Positions 9,234 to 12,551 of a DNA stretch of 12,551 bases are shown in pieces. Every line of letters begins with the position of its first letter. Positions within the stretch are counted from its first letter, which is position 1. The stretch lies in the NCBI GenBank assembly GCA_900642245.1, contig CAAAJI010000049.1:164154-176704 (forward strand), written 5' to 3'. A program made the translations under genes and the position numbers. This DNA comes from Fragilaria radians. Taxonomy: Eukaryota > Bacillariophyta > Fragilariophyceae > Fragilariales > Fragilariaceae. The notes under the pieces were generated by a model. That model was not told the DNA's origin, searched no databases, and saw only the letters and a program-made list of their open reading frames with translations.

Positions 9234-9246
9234 AGGAAAGTTTCCT
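9234..9246. promoter_or_regulatory. Palindrome AGGAAAGTTTCCT in the orphan-gene promoter
   Basis: Six-base arms around a central G lie 14 bp before the orphan gene's ATG on the minus strand. The position would put it in the 5' untranslated region or core promoter. It could be a protein-binding site; no factor is named because I do not recognise the motif. Confidence 0.25.
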
Positions 9247-10916
9247 GTCTTGTACAATGAGCAAATATTGCATTTTTTTTCAGGAATATACCGCTTGCTT
9301 TAAACTTGCCTAAAATTTTGTCATTCGAATGCCTCTATGTGTATACAGATGAGAGAGCATTTTCAAGGGACTTGAATCATGTGACATACGAACCACACCA
9401 TGGACTCGACAAGGAATTCCTTTCCTCACATAGAAACGCAACGTCGAAAAATCTTAAATCAGCCACAATTACAGATTTACTATTAATCCCATATATTTTC
9501 AAATCGCGCCGAAACTACTAAATCGAAAAACTGCAAATTCGTTATATCGACAAGAATTTTCGGCCTCTGCTTGGGCAATTTGGAAAAAAAAATGAAAAAA
9601 ACCATGAATTTTGCCTTGTCGTCTCAAGAGAAATGAAATAACCTTTTTGGAGATGCCATGACGAAAACAAGCTCAGCTAGATTTTGTTTCTCGGATTTAT
9701 GACCCTGGTAATCTCAAAACCTTGTTGGCATTCTTCGATCATACATTGCTTGCTCGTACTTCCTCATCATATTCTATATGGCCTAAATCAGTAGGATGTG
9801 CTTTCTTTCATCTTGTTCGAAGTGATACGACTTAAAATAGATTAATCTTAGGACAATTGAAGCAAATTGCTACCTCGCCATTTTATAGCCTAGATCCCGT
9901 ACGTTTTGATGATTAAATAGTTCTTGAAAAATGGAGTGGAGTGAAAAATTTTCTAAGCATGTTAACCTATATTTTTGACTACAACCATGAAGGTGTTGTC
10001 GATACTTGGTAAGAGAGGTACATTTGGATTGAAAATCAAATATGAATATCATTAAACCACAGTATCTATTTTGTAAACTTCACAAAAATTGCAAATCATT
10101 CTCTTGGATCGACCAAAGATTCAAAAACCAACATTGAAATATGTATTTTTCATTAGGAATGAGCCTAATTTTTTTCAAGATAGTAAAGAAATCTGGCAAC
10201 TTATCAAGATTATAGAAATGTAACAATAATGCGAGGATATACTCAGTATATATATACATTATGATTATCCCGTTCAGGTTTCAAAATAATATAAGGTATT
10301 TATGGCAAATCTCTTTGTGTCACGCAAATGCTAGTACTTAGTTCTGAGGGGGTTAGAGGCCATGTGTAATGGAAGCATCCTCATTACTTTCTAGGTCATT
10401 TGAAAATGTTTTGACAACGCAACCAAGCTTTTGGTTATTTTGGATCCACAAGATTCATCCTTATCATGACTCACAAGCAAATTGTGCTCTCTAAATAACT
10501 TACACGGGACATATCCAATTCATACCGCAATTGCAGATCATCTAAAAAATACATTCAAGCTATGTTTGTCCTTCTTTGACTCCTACGAACATTTACTACA
10601 GATTGCAGATCAAGCATAGACAGTACACCATAAAAATCAATTATACCAACTAGATACGCATATTATGGTACAGGAAAACACTACATGTGGTCTATACATT
10701 TAAAAAACATTATAGCAAAACATTCTCGAATTCTGCAGGAATACGTAACGACATTACTTATTTTTGTGTGGCATACACGAGAAATGCATTTGAATCAACA
10801 TACATGGCTCTTGCTAAGCTTAGGCTTGATTCTAAATCTCGTTCTTTTCGAAAAGCACAACTTATACTCTAACTCTATAAAAATTCCGTCATAGTCGATT
10901 AAGCTATTTTTGTGTT

Positions 10917-11156
10917 TTGATGCTTATTTGCTACGAAATAATTCAATTTAGTGATGAAGTGTTGGTATTCATTTTATTCGTCAGGGGAAAAAAAATTAAA
11001 GTAATACGAAATGAAATAAGTCCCACGATCCTGATCATGTACGCAGTAACTCCAAGTGCACGAAGAATGAAATACGAAGAACTGCTAGAAACTATCCAAT
11101 CAGAGGATATGAATGCCTTATTTAATCCTGTATGTGAACAGAGAAACAAAGCGTGA
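10917..11156 (+). CDS. Doubtful 79-residue open frame
   Basis: The second half reads like protein (SARRMKYEELLETIQSEDM, NALFNPVCEQRNKA), while the first half is hydrophobic and AT-driven. There is no signal peptide of normal form, and a minus-strand frame of similar length overlaps it. It may be a fragment of an older gene near the repeat gene, or chance. No family recognised. Confidence 0.15.
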   Translation: MMLICYEIIQFSDEVLVFILFVRGKKIKVIRNEISPTILIMYAVTPSARRMKYEELLETIQSEDMNALFNPVCEQRNKA

Positions 11157-11415
11157 AAGAATAGCTCAAAAATACTCACGAAATTGCCATTCTGTTCACA
11201 TACGTGACCACAGCCTCATCCAATTTCATGTGCTGTCACAATGAGGATATAGGAATGATGTCAACAGAAAACTGGGAATGAAATGCTTTCGATCCAAAAT
11301 AAGATACAGTATCACACGTTGAGATCCCATTTGGTAGAGCAACGAAAGTCCTTTTAATTCTCGATTGAAAAAAAAGTTAAAGGTCTCACAAAAATTATAA
11401 AATACAATCATCGAC

Positions 11416-12551
11416 ATGAAACTCTCTTTCGTAGCAACGGCTCTTATGATCACAGCATCAACTTCATTTGCGAATTCCATTCGTGATGAAATGATATACA
11501 CCGATCATGAGACTGCTTACTCTTTCTCTGTAACTTCTCCCGAGGAACCAGTAGAAACTAACAATCATGACGAATTCATCAATCAATGTCTTCTATCATC
11601 CTACAACTCTATTCATGACCCTTCCAAGTACTTTATCGACAGTGTCACCCAAGAAAGCGAACAAATTCTCCCACCATCATTTGCGATTTCGGATCACGAT
11701 AATCTTGGTAAGTTACTCTCGAGAAGCTTTCAGAAATCTTGCCGAAAAAGCCACACACTATTGCCTGTTGCAAATATCCATCAGACAGAATGTGATATCG
11801 CATTTGTTTTCATTGCTGCTGTATTGTAAATTCTTTGTAATGAATGATTGCACCAAACATATTCAACCTAACTCAATCCTCCTCTTTCATAAATTTGTCG
11901 TACTACGACGTCACAGCCAGCAAATCTAACCTCAACAGATGGTATTACGCCTTCATTTCTAACATTGGATTCGGCGGATGTCGCATGTGTCCCCCAAATC
12001 TTGTGCTTGAACTATCAAGCACTTGGGAAACAGCTTTCTGCACCTGTCTCAGAGGTTCATCCGACCCATTGATGAAAACTGCCAAAGATTGCTCCATCGT
12101 ACGCTTGGAAGACAAATCTCAGAAAAAAGAACAAGATTATCACAAGATTGAACCTCTTGCTGATGATACAATTTACACCGATCATGAGACTGCGTACTCC
12201 TTCTCTGTAACTTCTGCCGAGGAACCAGTAGAAACTAACAATCATGACGAATTCATCAATCAATGTCTTCTATCATCCTACAACTCTATTCACGACCCTT
12301 CCAAGTACTTTATCGACAGTGTCACCCAAGAAAGCGAACAGATTCTCCCACCATCATTTGCGATTTCGGATCACGACAATCTTGGTAAGTTACTCTCGAG
12401 AAGTTTTCAGAAATCTTGGCGAAAAAGCCACACACTATTGCCTGTTGTAAACATCCATCGGACAGAATGTGATATCGCATGCGTTTTCATTGCTGCTTTA
12501 TTGAAAATTCTTTGTGATGAATGATTGCACCAAACATATTCAACCTAACTC
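11416..12551 (+). CDS. Secreted modular repeat protein, cysteine-containing, 3' partial
   Basis: Proposed exons are 11416-11707 and 11917-12384, followed by another GTAAGT donor at 12385; 253 residues are visible and the gene runs past the window. Residues 1-20 form a signal peptide (MKLSFVATALMITASTSFA). Residues 24-179 are repeat unit 1 and unit 2 begins at about 180, with a period of exactly 156 residues (YTDHETAYSFSVTS at 28 and again at 184). One unit has an acidic, serine-rich part (EEPVETNNHDEFINQCLL, SSYNSIHDPSKYFIDSVTQ) and a cysteine part (NRWYYAFISNIGFGGCRMC, then WETAFCTCL, then KDCSIV). Six cysteines per unit include a CxxC and a CxC, which fits disulfides in an extracellular protein. 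Alternative: copy 1 is read through and ends at 11829, and a second gene starts at ATG 11844, but that second product would have no signal peptide. I recognise no family. Confidence 0.6.
11708..11916 (+). other. Predicted intron in repeat unit 1
   Basis: The donor CTTG|GTAAGT is conserved in both copies (11708 and 12385). The acceptor CGTCACAG|CC at 11916 restores the frame of the Cys-rich exon: phase 1, Ala 98 is split, then SKSNLNRWYY. A TACTACGAC sequence just before it could be a branch site. At 209 nt it is longer than the two other introns here. A shorter 81-nt choice (ending ACAG at 11788) would lead to a stop at 11829. The donor is well supported by the substitution pattern; the acceptor is less certain. 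Confidence 0.5.
12385..12551 (+). other. Start of the equivalent intron in repeat unit 2
   Basis: The sequence after the second GTAAGT donor is 94 % identical to the intron of unit 1, and the window ends before the acceptor. Read through, the frame would stop at TGA 12522-12524. The stop of copy 1 (TAA at 11827) is changed to AAA in copy 2, as expected if this part is not protein-coding. Confidence 0.45.

Larger units (their letters stand above)
9221..11415. other. Divergent intergenic region, no convincing gene
   Basis: This spacer separates the minus-strand orphan gene from the plus-strand repeat gene, so it should carry both promoters. Next to the orphan start is a palindrome AGGAAAGTTTCCT (9234-9246). 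Short open frames at 9306-9521, 10685-10894 and 10917-11156 (+) lack clear coding evidence; only the last is listed. TATAAAATA at 11396-11404 lies too close to the ATG at 11416 to be an ordinary TATA box. Confidence 0.35.
11485..12551 (+). repeat. Tandem direct repeat, 677-bp unit, second copy incomplete
   Basis: Copy 1 starts near 11485 (GATGA) and copy 2 near 12162; the second is cut by the window end. The offset is a constant 677 bp with no insertion or deletion over at least 374 aligned bases (11501-11874 against 12178-12551). I count 16 differences in that span, about 96 % identity. Only the portion before the Cys-rich exon is seen twice. The copy boundary lies inside the inferred exon, in frame. 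Confidence 0.92.

Noticed and set aside
9306..9521. 71-codon plus frame following a strong acceptor-like TTTTTTTTCAG at 9273-9283
   Set aside because: There is no ATG, and any upstream exon would lie on top of the well-supported minus-strand gene.
9816..9830. GTTCGAA resembling a tRNA T-loop (also near 2402)
   Set aside because: No matching A box, anticodon stem or acceptor stem could be built around either site.
10497..10510. GTAAGTTATTT donor-like sequence on the minus strand
   Set aside because: The preceding frame is only MNWICP with no supporting exon or acceptor.
11396..11404. TATAAAATA before the repeat gene, and TATTTATAAAG (1682-1692) before the secreted-peptide gene
   Set aside because: Both lie only about 12-22 bp before the ATG. 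A TATA box there would place transcription start at or after the start codon, so they are probably just AT-rich leader sequence.
11844..12524. Separate gene starting at ATG 11844
   Set aside because: That product would have no signal peptide, and the ATG falls within the inferred intron and recurs in copy 2 straight after a stop. It is kept as an alternative, not the main model.

Overview
The window looks like nuclear DNA of a compact-intron protist, most likely a diatom or another stramenopile. It is AT-rich between genes. Genes carry short GTAAGT-type introns (75 and 79 nt where both ends are clear). Two genes encode eukaryotic secretory signal peptides, and the left edge holds a eukaryote-type prolyl 4-hydroxylase. 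No operon logic, ribosome-binding sites, tRNA, rRNA or CRISPR array is visible. The diatom assignment is inference; no marker gene here proves it.

Layout. Positions 1-943 (+) hold the 3' part of a 2-oxoglutarate/Fe(II) prolyl 4-hydroxylase-like gene, the only recognised family. Positions 1427-1713 are a coding-like but broken stretch. It abuts a two-exon gene for an 83-residue secreted peptide (1714-2040, +). Positions 2041-7776 are 5.7 kb of AT-rich sequence with no convincing gene. That stretch has several perfect hairpins, one cluster of hairpins at 5040-5274, and a possible decayed coding segment on the minus strand at 4233-4439. Positions 7777-9220 (-) hold a two-exon orphan gene of 454 residues. 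Positions 9221-11415 are again mostly empty. From 11416 to the right edge (+) lies the most interesting object: a secreted modular protein built from a tandem 677-bp genomic repeat that encodes 156 residues per unit, six of them cysteine, and is probably interrupted by an intron in each unit.

How the genes relate. Nothing shows that they act together. Two encode small or modular secreted proteins of no known family. The prolyl 4-hydroxylase would be expected to act in the secretory pathway, but its N-terminus is outside the window. The two copies of the right-hand repeat differ by 6 of 207 bases in the inferred exon (5 synonymous) and 10 of 167 bases after the GTAAGT donor (mostly protein-changing if read through). 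This is internal comparative evidence for the reading frame and the splice boundary.
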